DNA of 64,000 bases from Apostichopus japonicus. Lineage: Eukaryota; Echinodermata; Holothuroidea; Aspidochirotida; Stichopodidae. This document shows positions 23,901 to 35,900 of this stretch, one piece after another. The translations under genes and the position numbers were made by a program. Position 1 is the stretch's first letter. The number at the start of each line of letters is the position of its first letter. The notes below the pieces were generated by a model. The model searched no databases and was not told the DNA's origin. It worked only from the letters and a program-made list of their open reading frames with translations. Where the stretch lies: positions 16,642,764-16,706,763 of the forward strand of contig NC_092583.1 of assembly GCF_037975245.1 (NCBI RefSeq), read 5' to 3'.

Positions 23901-24014
23901 ACGGGCAATAATTGCTGATTTCAATTATGCATGGTGCGGTAAATGTAATTTGTACGTTGGCGCGGCGATTAGATCAGATGTACAATTCAGAATCCTGCTA
24001 ATGTGATTGGTCAA

Positions 24015-24310
24015 TTTAATGCCGGTATTAATCCTATTAAATGCCGGTATATATGCCATTTAATATCGGTATATGTTCATTTTCATGTTTTGGATACCGG
24101 CATTGCCTATAATACATCTATGAAGTATTAATGAAGAATGTTTTTATGAAGGACATAAATGCTTTTTATATCCGCATATATTAGAATTAATACCGTTCTT
24201 TAATTTGTTTAACACCTGCATATGAAGCTGCATGGTGATTGGCTTAAGTAGAATTAATACCGATAATAATTTAATTCGTACTGCCATTATATCAGCAATT
24301 ATTTCCGGTA
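24015..24310. repeat. Cluster of AATGCCGGTAT / ATACCGGCATT motifs
   Basis: AATGCCGGTAT at about 24019 and 24041, the inverse ATACCGGCATT near 24094, and AGAATTAATACCG at about 24183 and 24251. It looks like a degraded inverted-repeat element, with no defined ends. Confidence 0.4.
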
Positions 24311-26439
24311 TGGGCTACCATATACGTAAGATTAATCCGGACATGCTAAAATAATCTCGTTTATGAAACGAGAAACTAACTAAAAATAAAAAAAACATCA
24401 ACGAAAAAATAATTGGAAATGGCCCTATTAGTCTTTCCAAGTATTCTGATCCTGAATTTATGTTCCTGATATCGATCATACCGTGAAATTAATCTGCTGT
24501 ACTCTTCATTGATTATATAAACTTCTTAAACACTCGATCAAATGGTACTGCCATGTCGTTAGCCTCCATGCTGTTATTATTATAGGAACGGCTTCAATTT
24601 GCGCATGGTCGCTTCGCTTTCTCGTCGCATCTACTGTGTATGAGTTAAAATGCTGGTGCGCCAACCTTCATTGAACCTTGCTTTCCCATTTAGTCGATAT
24701 GGAGTCCTGTAGAGGGTTGACTGCTTTTAAATACGTACCTCGCAAGGTTGAAAGAAAAACAGGCGAGAGAATTGCTGACGTCAGACCCCGTGGAATGTGA
24801 GACCGAAGACCGAAGCAGCGCACAGTTTGAATCTAGCCAGTTTGTTTGGAATAAAACAAAAGTATAGAACACGATACATCGTCCAAATATATTTCATTCT
24901 GTCATTGTCGAAATGCATCTAGTAAACCTGTACAACGTTATCGAGGGAACAGCTTTTACAAGCAAACGTAATTCAACTTTGTTGCTTTCAATACTGGTTG
25001 TCAAGAAGGCGTCCAGTTGAATAATGATTTAGTTGCCACCCATGAATATACCAGCATATAGGCTTACTATGCGCATTCCATGTGTTATTAGGGAGTTGTA
25101 AGATGTGAAGAAACAACGCCATCTCCAAAACATAATCCCGTCTCAGTGTGGCGTATAGAGAATTAATGCTTTATTATTTTCACGTCGAGTTATTGACAGG
25201 CTTATTCATTGCCCCTTGAAAATAAATTAATAATAGATGATTACCCTTCCCAAGGGATGGTGAAGCTTTCACAATCGAGAGAATGAAACAGTATAACGAT
25301 GTTTGAAGTGATATACTTAACTACAACCTTTCTAACGACCTGTTCCTTTAAATTAAAACAACTGAACAGTCAGTTCAACAGCTCCTTCATGCGTCTTGGA
25401 TCCATCTTCAGCAAGTCCTGTGATTAAGTCTATAAATTTCTTCATGTTTATGAATAATTTCTTGCAAATTCCCGCGAGCAGTAATAAAACTTTCTTAAGG
25501 AAAATGCATGGGGGTGGCGTTGACTGCGACGTCTCATGGCACCGGCTACAAAATGAATCAATGTTTTATGTTCGTTTCTAAGAATTCATGGCTTGGAACT
25601 AATTGTGTTTTTTTTTTCAATTTAAAATTCTCCTTAAATTCTTCAAACTGCAAAAATTGCTGACGGGCCTAACTGAAACTTGTGAGGTACCCGAACGTCT
25701 GTGCTCCCCCACCCAGGGGTAACACAACAGGGCCATAACTTGTGTCGCGAACGCCAAACAAACATTCATGGGATGTTGCTCGCCTATGCATTACGTTCGT
25801 CAAATGTCGAAATTCGAAGTAACAGAAATGATAAAAACACCTCTTTGAAATTGCATACTCAACGTACTAGAATCAATACGTTCATATGGCGTTGTTTTAA
25901 TCTGACAACGTGTCACTTATAAAGAGCTTTTCAAGCTGATAAAGGCTTTCAGGCTATTCGACACTACGATCTAAACAGATATTGGTCATAAGCTTGTTAA
26001 TCTGTTTCATGTCAGGTCATGCTCAGTAATAAAAAGGTGAACATTTTTGCATTTTTTAAATTTGCTTATGAATGCTTGTGTCATGGGTGACCGTTCGTTG
26101 AGAATCCAATCCATTTCATTAGTTACAAGCTTTCTTTTGTGCAAAATCATTCTTTTTGAGTGAAAAGTGAAGTTTGGTAAAATTATTGACTAAATGCAAA
26201 ATGCTGCTGTGATGTTATTAAGGTAGAAGCTATGTGAACATTTTACATTTCCACTGTAAAATAACGTTATGCAGTCGTGTACAGACTTTGCTAACAAAGA
26301 TGCTTCTCTTTTTCCGGTCATGTTCTGAAGTCTTACCGGTTTACTACTAAGTGAAGATATTTTGTAATCGCATTTGACTGCCAACGTACTCGTCGTGTCC
26401 AAGCAGACGATTAATTTTTCAGTTTATGCTATTTAAACG

Positions 26440-26500
26440 ACTGTCTGTCTGTAAGCCTATGTCTGTATGTCTGTCTGTCTGCCTGCCTGTCTGTATATAT
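26440..26500 (+). repeat. (CTGT)n microsatellite
   Basis: Runs of CTGTCTGTCTG with CTGCCTGC variants. Confidence 0.85.
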
Positions 26501-26514
26501 AGTGCCAACAGTGG

Positions 26515-26630
26515 CATTACGACCTTCCTTACCGGTTTCGAACCTCTAAAACTGAAGGCCCGGTTCGAATCCCCTTGGAGGCTGGAAGGTTTTTCACTTT
26601 CTGGATTTCCAACTCACTACAACTACAATA

Positions 26631-26640
<10 letters not shown>
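26515..26640 (+). mobile_element. tRNA-derived SINE fragment (plus strand)
   Basis: The tRNA B-box-like GGTTCGAATCC is at 26562-26572, followed by TGGAGGCTGGAAGGTTTTTC, also seen in near-identical form in the inverted copy to the right. It ends in an ACACAC/TATA tail. No complete tRNA fold or A box recognised. Confidence 0.6.

Positions 26641-26725
<85 letters not shown>
26641..26725. repeat. (TA)n microsatellite, about 42 units
   Basis: Pure AT alternation for about 85 bases, preceded by (CA)n. It lies between two SINE tails in opposite orientation. Confidence 0.98.
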
Positions 26726-26726
<1 letters not shown>

Positions 26727-26728
<2 letters not shown>

Positions 26729-26829
26729 GAAAATGATTATGAGTTGAAAAATCAAGAACAGTGAAACAATTTCCAGCCTCCACCGGGATTCGAACCCGGG
26801 CCCCCGGCTCTGTACGCGGACACCCTATA
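26727..26829 (-). mobile_element. tRNA-derived SINE fragment (minus strand)
   Basis: On the minus strand the sequence reads GGGTTCGAATCCC (26785-26797), then GGTGGAGGCTGGAAATTG and TTTCACTG, toward the TA tract. It matches the left SINE tail. The 5' part is cut near 26829. Confidence 0.6.
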
Positions 26830-29613
26830 TATATACATTCAAACCTAATATTTCAGTTTTTGGTACGGTAATTTAGGCCGGGTTCCTCTGGTTTGAAAAA
26901 GTCTCCTACGTCTAGGATGGTTGTTTGTTTTTCTCTCTCTTTTATCGTTTCTTATTGTTTTGTACAGCAATATGTTCTTTAGATTTGAAATATCTTGTTT
27001 TGGTAACATTAATGACAGAAACTATAACACTTCGTTTGTCAATTGTATTTGAAGACTCAAGAAATGAACCTGCAAATAGCTGAATTAAGTTATTTCATCG
27101 GTTGTACACATGAACTTCATGAATCGTAAATGATTATCTCTTCCTGGTACCTAAATGAATAACCTTTTAACTTTTTCGCTACAATAGTTTGTCTTAATTT
27201 AAGCCTATCTTTAAAATTCATGTACCCGCTGGCATCCCTAATATTGACCATATAACCAACTTCGAAGAATTGCATGGACACTTTATATTAGGACTACAAG
27301 TTTTATCTTTATTGATACTAAGCTGTCACAGAAGGCATCTTACTAAGTTCCATGGTAACTATAATACAACAAACATTGAACATCTCCCTCAACTGTTATT
27401 TTCATTAACACTCTAGATAAGTAATAATAATTCCCTTCTTGGACTCTTTAAGGTTTTATTCCCTTCTTGATCATCAACAGGACCATGCTATAGTCTGGTC
27501 AGTCACTGCGAAATACATTACACGCTACCAACACGGGACCTGTTTCATGTACAAATATCATATGTGTATATCTCCTGCTATCCCACAAGGTAATTACAAC
27601 TTATACGTTTGTGTAGCTTTCTCTCCAAGCAGTGCTTTCATCTCCGATGTCGTTACTGTAATGTCCATTAAAAGAAGTTCAACCTGGGCTTCCCTGCCGT
27701 TGCAACAATATTTTGCACTTGAAACACGATGCATTTGGAATGGCAGTTCAACTATTCATGGCATGTAGGTACTGAGGTCACACAGACTTTAGCTTAGGCT
27801 CCGCATTATCGTCTCGTACATGTTGATAGGCTATAGCTCATCGGTTAACGTCTGATGTTGAGACGTGCGTGGGCTCTTGATTTATACTTTCCACTTAGAA
27901 GAAGATAACCGGTTAATGGGTTACTGCTAATTTTGTCAGACTTGTCGGTCTGAAAAGTTCGGAGGTTTGTGGGAAATCAAAATGGCTGAGTGAGAGATCC
28001 CGTGTGGACGGCTAACCCTTTGTATAAAGGAATGTACTTTTTATCGTGAGTCCTGGTTTTGTGTTTTTAACATGTTCTTTTTATTTTCCCGCAAATATTG
28101 ACGTCTAACAGAAATCTGATTAGATGTCATTCATGATAGATGGATATAGTCTGTTGTCGACAACTGTCTGCGATTGATCATAATCTTATTTTTTTTTAAA
28201 CAGTTTTATTATCTTTAGTTTGTGACGTGACCTAACCCAAATCTATTGAATTTCATTTGTGCAGTGTGATAGTTTTGGAAATACAATATTTCTTTTGGAT
28301 GACATACTTTTACGCCCACGGCGTGCCTCCATGGTAAAACATTTTCACGTACTCTTCTGTTTTTGATATTATCATTGATTAAAACAATTTATTGTAAACA
28401 GTACGATTCGAAACCGTGGATACGCTCAAAATAAATAACGATTTAAAAATAGTATTTTGAGCTATCGCATAATTTGACAGGGGGGAATTTTAAAATACTA
28501 TTTTTTTTACAGATTGGCCTAATTGATCTTGCTGGGATGCTGATATGTGCTTTCCTTAAGTTCGATTCTATCTTTAACTGTATCTCTGTTATAATCAGCA
28601 TGATATTAACTTTGGAATTTTAACAAATATTAGGAACAGAATAGTCCTGCTGTGTTAAGCACATGAATACTTGAGAAGCATTAGTTCTCATGTTACATAG
28701 TTAGGCATTTAAAGAATCAAGTTGAGTGTATCGATTGAAAAGAGCAAAACATAAAATGCTACTTTCCAATTCTGTAAGATATTGATGAGAATCGACAAGC
28801 CAATAAATAATTTATGAGTATGTCAAGTTCAATGATGAAGGATGTCAATATTTTCTCTCTACGGTAAGAGCTTACTAAGGTAGTAGTTCTCGCTTATGTC
28901 ATTATTTTCAACTTGCTTACTTTGCTTCATTAACCTTTTCATTATGTTAACATATATTTAATATTTTCTTCTTTAATTCAAACATTTCACAGAACTAAAC
29001 ATTTTAAGTTGGTATCTATACATATCTTTATGAAATGGATAAGATAAAAGCAGTGACAATTTTTATGCATTCACTATACCTAAGATTCTATGCTCTGTTA
29101 TATGATTCCGTACAGACATCATTCAATTTAGATTAAGTTTCAATTTCATATGCAACCCATACATAGAAAAAAAACATCGAAAACTCTCATTGAGAACTCG
29201 TGTATATATACCATTAAAGTCTACCGTATTTAGTGTTTGTGTATTCCGATGCACTTAATACATGCAACTTTCAGCAAGTTATTAACTTACATATTTGTAG
29301 AAAATATTAATGTAAATTTTGTATCTGGCACAGGCTACATTGCCGAGTATCCCCGCGGCGTTCATAAATTGGTATCGAGTGGTGCGTATGATCTAATGGG
29401 TGTGGAATGTGAATACTCAAGGGGTATGCTTGCCTGTTGTTCGGGAATTTGGGGAAGAGTAAAATATTGTATAGGACAGCACAAGCCTGAAGCACTCAGG
29501 TACAATCTAAAAATATTTATACGGTTAAACGGATTGAATTAACGAGCAACGCTTCATGGCATTTAAATTACCGAATCGATGTACACGAGCAGTGCGAATG
29601 TCGTCAACTTCCT
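26830..29613. other. Region without recognised genes
   Basis: AT-rich sequence. No exon, repeat array or element recognised. Confidence 0.5.
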
Positions 29614-30691
29614 CAATGTGATTCGAATAAACTCACTGTTGTTAGGGCAATGTGATTCGAATACACTCACTGTTGTTAGGGCAATGTGATTCGAATACAC
29701 TCACTGTTGTTAGGGCAATGCGATTCGAATACACTCACTGTTGTTAAGGCACTGTGATTCGAATACACTCACTGTTGTTAGGACAATGTGATTCGCATAC
29801 TCTCGCTAAGTTGTTATGGCAATGTGATTCGAATACACTCACTGTTGTTAGGGCAATGTGATTCGAATACACTCGCTGTTGTTAGGGCAATGTGATTCGA
29901 ATACACTCATTGTTGTTATGGCAATGTGATTCGAATAAACTCACTGTTGTTAGGACAATTTTGATTCGAATACTCTCGCTGTTGTTAGGGCAATGTGATT
30001 CGAATACACTCACTGTTGTTAGGGCAATGTGATTCGAATACACTCACTGTTGTTAGGGCAATGTGATTCGAATACACTCGCTGTTGTTAGGGCAATGTGA
30101 TTCGAATACACTCATTGTTGTTATGGCAATGTGATTCGAATAAACTCACTGTTGTTAGGACAAATTTGATTCGAATACTCTCGCTGTTGTTAGGGCAATG
30201 TGATTCGAATACACTCACTGTTGTTAGGGCAATGTGATTCGAATACACTCATTGTTGTTATGGCAATGTGATTCGAATACACTCCTTGTTGTTAGGGCAT
30301 TTTGATTCGAATACACTCACTGTTGTAAGGGCAATGTGATTCGAATACACTCACTGTTGTTAGGGCAATGTGATTCGAATACACTCACTGTTGTTAGAGC
30401 AATGTGAATCGAATACACTCATTGTTGTAAGGGCAATGTGATTCGAAAACACTCACGGTTGTTAGGGCTGTTTGATTCGAATACACTCACTGTTGTTAGT
30501 TCAATATGATTCTAATACACTCACTGTTGTTAGGGCAATGCGATTCGAATACATGCACTCACTGTTGTTAGGGCACTGTGATTCGAATACACTCACTGTT
30601 GTTAGGATAATATGATTCGATTACTCTTGCTGTTGTTAGGGTAATGTGATTCGAATACACTCACTGTTGTTAGGGCAATGTGATTCGGATA
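29614..30691 (+). repeat. Minisatellite, 34-bp unit, about 31 copies
   Basis: The unit begins CAATGTGATTCGAATACACT and continues CACTGTTGTTAGGG. Each unit carries a TTCGAA palindrome. Variant units (GGACAATTTTGATTCG, ACTCTCGCTG) recur together at about 29950 and 30156, which shows a higher-order period of six units. Confidence 0.97.
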
Positions 30692-32021
30692 CTGTGATGG
30701 AGGTACAATGTCTACCAAACTTAGTAAAGTCCCTCTCCCAAAAACGAAGCTGAAAGTAGCCTACTACAATATACACACCAACAACAACATACCAATTCAA
30801 CGTGTGTCAGCAATTACAAGAAATATATAAATATATTAGTTAATGGGATAACCAAAAGATGAAACATCCCACAAATTGTATTTCCCCATTCCATCGCTGA
30901 CGTCACAAGCTAATAATCCATTATTATTTTATAATGCTTTTTTTTTCGTCCTTCCAGAAAGGATTTCTTTGGAAGGTTTTTAGCCTAACACACAAGTATT
31001 TGTGAACTGGATCGGATGTCGGTAACCCCCTGTCATTGTTATTTGAGTCTGAAATATTCTGTTCAGATCACGTGGTAGACACATCCAATATGAAAGGTAA
31101 AGAGCTTTTGAGCGTCAAAATAGTCATTTTCTTTCTAAAGTTCACTCATTTCATCTTCAAGATTGTATTTTTACTATTAATAATTGCTTTGAGCGATCCA
31201 TCGGATGTACAGGGGACAGATTAATGTCGTCATTCGTACAAACAACTAGTTTTGTGGCATATCATTAGCTTGAGTCTCAAAGTTATTTCAATTAATGATG
31301 AAACGTTCAAATTTCTGTTTTTTCGATTTGAGCTGTGCTTGTGCTGAATACTTATACGACCAGGGGAGGAGAACCTTTTATTATTAACCGGGGATATATA
31401 TAGCTAGCCTAACACCCCGTAACGTACAGGCTATATCCATGTGTCGGTCCTTCAGATCGTCACAGCATGACATTGTATAGATAATGAGGCCATCCTGAAA
31501 GTGAAACGCATAACAGATAAACATGTTTCGATGATAGGCCTATTTACAAAAAAAAATATGTTAAAAATACCCATGAATACTTATTGCAATGGAATGATAT
31601 AGGTATATTTATATACATATATATATGTTCTCCATCATTATAAATATTGTGTTTACTTTATCTTCAATCTATTGACAAATTATTTTTTTCCATAAATTAT
31701 CGGCGGCACTATACACAATCATTATGCACTACGATATCATATAAACATAACACAAAATACTGTTATGTTGCCATGAATGTTATATTTACATTAACAGATT
31801 TGTTTTTTGAAATAACTGAGAGTTTGAGAAAAGGTTTGTAGTTGAAATTTGCGCCAAGCAAACAATGATATGCTATGTCTACAGATAAGGCCAATGGGGT
31901 TTACAGCAAATGTGTATAAGTGTGCAAGAGTACGTAATGTACAATCTTACGAAGCGTTATAGCTTATTTGGATTTCATTTACGTCATTTCTGTTCTTATT
32001 TGCTATTGATTCGATTTACAG
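30692..32021 (+). other. Gene B upstream region or first intron
   Basis: It holds the candidate ATGAAAG exon at 31036-31096, a TATATAAATATATTAG stretch near 30824 and AT repeats near 31605. No certain promoter. Confidence 0.4.
31036..31096 (+). CDS. Gene B candidate first coding exon, ending ATGAAAG
   Basis: An ATG at 31090 with A at -3 is followed by AAAG and a donor GTAAAG at 31097. The phase (1) fits exactly with the Ig exon at 32022 and would give MKEKSPGGGEP as the N-terminus. The frame is also open upstream to about 31036, so this could instead be an internal exon. No acceptor or core promoter was pinned down. It is inference from splice grammar only. Confidence 0.25.
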
Positions 32022-32951
32022 AAAAATCACCAGGGGGAGGAGAGCCTACCCAGGCAAAGTTCTCCAAAAGGCTGCAAGATACATCGACCAGGGAGGGGAC
32101 AATGATTCAGTTAAAATGTCAGGTTACAGGGAACCCAGAACCGGAAGTGACGTGGTTGTTCGAGACTAAACACGTTGTGCCCTGTCAGGATAAACGAATC
32201 ACCATGAAGGCTGGCCTAGCTACATTGACAATCTTGTCCGTACAACTCGAGGATGCTGGGATATACGCTTGCGAAATCTCGAATGGAGTGGGCAACAAGT
32301 TATCTTGCACGTGCAAAGTAGTAGTGATGGAAGACAGGACGAAGAAATTTGGTGGGAAAACGCCGAACTTTGACAAGGTTATAGCAGACGCCCAGACGAT
32401 ACCCGGTAACCGTGCACGGTTTATTTGTATCGCACGGGGCAACCCTAAACCGAAGATCACGTGGTTCCACGATGACGTACCCGTCGTCGAAACGGAGAAT
32501 ATCAAGTTTACGAATGACGGAAATAAATACGAAATGGAAATCATGAGAGTGTCTGAAGGGGACACTGGGGCATATCTGTGTAAGGCCACTAATTCAATAG
32601 GCATGAGAGATTGCAAAGCGAAATTATCCACAGGCGAAACTGGACAACAAAATGAAACCCCGAAAATAAAAGTACCACCTTCGTTCATTCAGGTTGCTGA
32701 CAATCGAATCCTTAAGGAAGGAGAGCCAGTATCGTTTGAATTTAAGTTCAAGGGCCAACCTCAGCCTACCGTTGTTTGGAAATTTAACGGTAAATCGATT
32801 TTAAGGGCAGATCGTCACGCCATTAGTCAACCAGAGACTGGGACCGCACGACTAGCGATACACAGTCCAAGGGCCTCCGACTGTGGAGAATATACTTGCG
32901 TGGTCTACAACTCAGAGGGGGAAACTAGTAGTATTGTGCACCTATCAAAAG
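32022..32951 (+). CDS. Gene B exon: three consecutive Ig I-set domains
   Basis: Acceptor TCGATTTACAG, donor GGTAAGG, phase 1-1, 930 bp. Ig1 starts AKFSKRLQDTSTREG and has its Cys in LKCQV, Trp in VTWLF and second Cys in AGIYACEIS. Ig2 has FICIARG, ITWFHDD and TGAYLCKATN. Ig3 (from VPPSFIQVADNR) has VVWKFNG and CGEYTCVVYN but reads FEFKFKG where the B-strand Cys should be, so its disulfide cannot form. PKFTKRLQD-type starts are usual in MLCK and titin Igs. Three Igs in one uninterrupted exon contrasts with the one-domain exons further downstream. The frame remains open for about 350 bases past the donor through a C/T-rich intron start; that is read-through, not coding. Confidence 0.92.
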
Positions 32952-35900
32952 GTAAGGGCATTGTTAGTTTCTATTGGGAAGGCGTTTCTCTCCATCTCCG
33001 TCATCCTCCCTGCCCCTCTCTTTCCCCTCTCTTCCCCCTCCCTTTACCTCCCGATCCCCTTCCCCTACCCCTTTCCCCTTTACCCTTTCCTCTTTCCTCT
33101 TTCCCTTCCTTCCCCTCCTTCACCCCTACCTCTCTATTACCCTTCCCTCCTTATCCCCCTATCCCCCCTTCTCCGTTCCCCATCCCAATATCCAGTACAA
33201 TTAACCGGGTGCAATCAAGTAATACATTCGCGGACATAATACCCAACAATTTGTTCATGATGCATAAACTGCATTTCCCCCTCCCCTACCGACACATAAA
33301 AAGTAGTTAGGTTCCAGAACATATCATTGGCAGATGCGTGGAGAGATAGGACTGCACTCGGGGACAATTATTTCAACACCCCCCCCCCTTTTTCCACTCT
33401 TCGTAACCCATATTTTCTCAGCCTCTCCATATTTAACTCTCCCACATTGATTCAGGGTGTATCCCCGACCCACCCCCACCCTATACACCTGCCCTTCTCG
33501 TCAGTCCTGTTCAATGATTATACAGTTCAAACTGATTTGTCAGAGATGGTGCAGTTAGACTGCATATATTATGACTATACGTTCACAACGTCACAGTATA
33601 GCGTTGCTTATACAGTATTTATATGGAGATTTACGGCTAGACAAAAAGTACAGTGTCTTCCCATGCAAACTGTCTTCATCTTTTACGTGAGCTCCTGTTA
33701 CAACCGCATGAAATAAAATTTAACCTTTCCAATATATGCGGACCTTGCATCAGCCTTTCGTTTATACCAGGTGTTCATTTTGATTGCAAAGGAGTATTAA
33801 AGCTTAGGACATGGTGAATCCCTCGATGGGAGTTGTGCGTCATAACTGCCCCTGGCAACTAAATCATGTAATCTCTTGTTTATTAATATCCCACGTACAC
33901 TGCCTAAGTTACATCCATATTGTGTTAGGCTAGTTGACATATGCAAGGTACGATGTGCTAAATGAAGTGTCTGTATATCACACGTTGGTAGAATCAAGGC
34001 GATCGTAAAACTTGATTTATCAACACATCGTGATTAGTGACTTAACTAATGGACGGCGCAAAATGTTTAAGTCTATACCTGTATCCGGCAGTGACAACAA
34101 TAAGGCACATGCAGAATATGCTACAATAAATCGGGTAGAATCTATAACCTCCATCCTGACTATTGTACGTTCGGTTAACATGTGAAAGATAATGTATATA
34201 TACGAAATATATTTTATCAAATTAATATTTCTTTTTTTTTTGTTAATAAAAAAACCTTTAATAAAGTATATAGAATGTACCTTGTTAAACATGAACGACT
34301 ACCGGTAATAACCACACACCAACCCCATCTCAAATTTTAGCTAAAATATTGATTCATTGTATTCATTACATCACCATTGTCCCTCTCCCACCCTCCCTCA
34401 CGTCAGTGCCAGTATCCCATAAACAGGCAGATGAGAGACAATTTGAAAGCCAGATTTGTTTTCCTTTCTTCTAACCCTACGTATGCCCCTTTAATATTTC
34501 AACGGCGTAACCTGTTCAGACATTATATAACCAGGGAGCTGCTAGAGTAGCAGCTCCCTGATATAACGACCAACAGCTGTCGGGGTTTACAGTAACACAT
34601 ATAGTCTAAAGCTGTTGTTACCGTGTTATTGTTCAGTCGATGCAGATGTTAAAGTAATTAATATGTGCAAGAGTTCATGGATGTACGATAACGCATCGTA
34701 TACTAACCAGTAAAATAATATATATTATTTAAATGTCACGTGCAGTAACCCTATATATCTGTACAACTAGACAGTGCAGCCAGAAAAACAACTTTCATGG
34801 TGGTGGAGCGGCGAGGGTGGTAAATTTTTGATATATTCGATACTAAATGTCATATTAATACAACTAATTCAGTTATTTAACACCGTCTCGGGGGAGAGAT
34901 CAACTCTTGTGTAATTAAGTGTGCTTAAATTCAAAATTGTGCGATATAACTCGAAACCATAATGCTATGTTATAGTGTTAACGACCCATGTAGCACGACG
35001 GAACAATTTCTACCCAGGAACTTGTGGACCTGTAAAAATGGGTGGGCGGAGTGGCGGAGATACGTCCCCAACCTCCGGCGTATGTGACTAAAGATTAAAT
35101 AAATTTGGAGATTAACCAAATTTCTTAAGCCCGTTTTCTGTATCCCTACACTGTTTCGAATGAACAATTTATCGCTAAACGACACCAGAAGTGTTATAAA
35201 TCCACCATGGAATGACTTCAATAGGCTGTACCTTCACCTAATTTTATTTGCTTTCTGGAGCCTCCTGCCAGTTAAGTTTCTTGAACTACGTATATGCTCA
35301 ATATTAGTATTCGCTAATTGAAAATACTTTTCAAAACCCGAGCCAATGTTGTTCCAATGACCTCTGATCAATATAAAACGGACAGAATACTGGATTGTAC
35401 AACTCCAGATGATTTAGTGTCAGAGAAGACATATGTGTGTGTTACCAGGCGAAATAAAGGTCTCTGATTGGTCAATTTTAAATTGAAGAATACCTACATA
35501 ATGAAATTACACACACACAAACCGTTGTTAAACTTTATGAGGTGTTACGTGGTAATGACTTGTTTACATAATTTCAGTCTTTTGTATAACCTCGTTTTTC
35601 ATTTTATTATATAGACCACATTTGTCATTCCTTCTACGTCGGCCTAAATTCACCAAGGCAGAATTATCTGACATCTTATCAGATAATGCATTGCTAATGT
35701 GGGTGGTCAAGTTGCTTCTGACAGATTAGCTCTTACTGCTATGTAATGGAATCATTAAGCCGGGAAATACGCGTTGGCCTAAATGAACACAGCTAGATAT
35801 AAGGTTTTCAGCCAAATACGTACGCAGTTAAACATCTCTTGCATTGGTGGTCAAGGCAAATCCTCAATATGCTGAGAAAGCCCGTTTACTTGACAAATAG

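Larger units (their letters stand above)
20951..26514. other. Region without recognised genes
   Basis: No exon with family similarity. It contains a cluster of GCCGGTAT/ATACCGGC motifs at 24015-24310 and a CTGT microsatellite at 26440-26500. Short open frames such as 22612-22893 match nothing I recognise. Confidence 0.5.

Noticed and set aside
26529-26783. Open frames with long (Tyr-Ile)n on both strands
   Set aside because: Translation of the TA microsatellite.
26781-26829. tRNA gene suggested by GGGTTCGAATCCC
   Set aside because: No A box, acceptor stem or anticodon arm; the matching inverted copy shows that it is a SINE.
32185-32688. 167-codon minus-strand open frame
   Set aside because: Antisense shadow of the Ig exon.
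32952-33310. Extension of the Ig frame into a Pro/Leu/Ser-rich tail
   Set aside because: It runs through the consensus donor GGTAAGG into the polypyrimidine tract.
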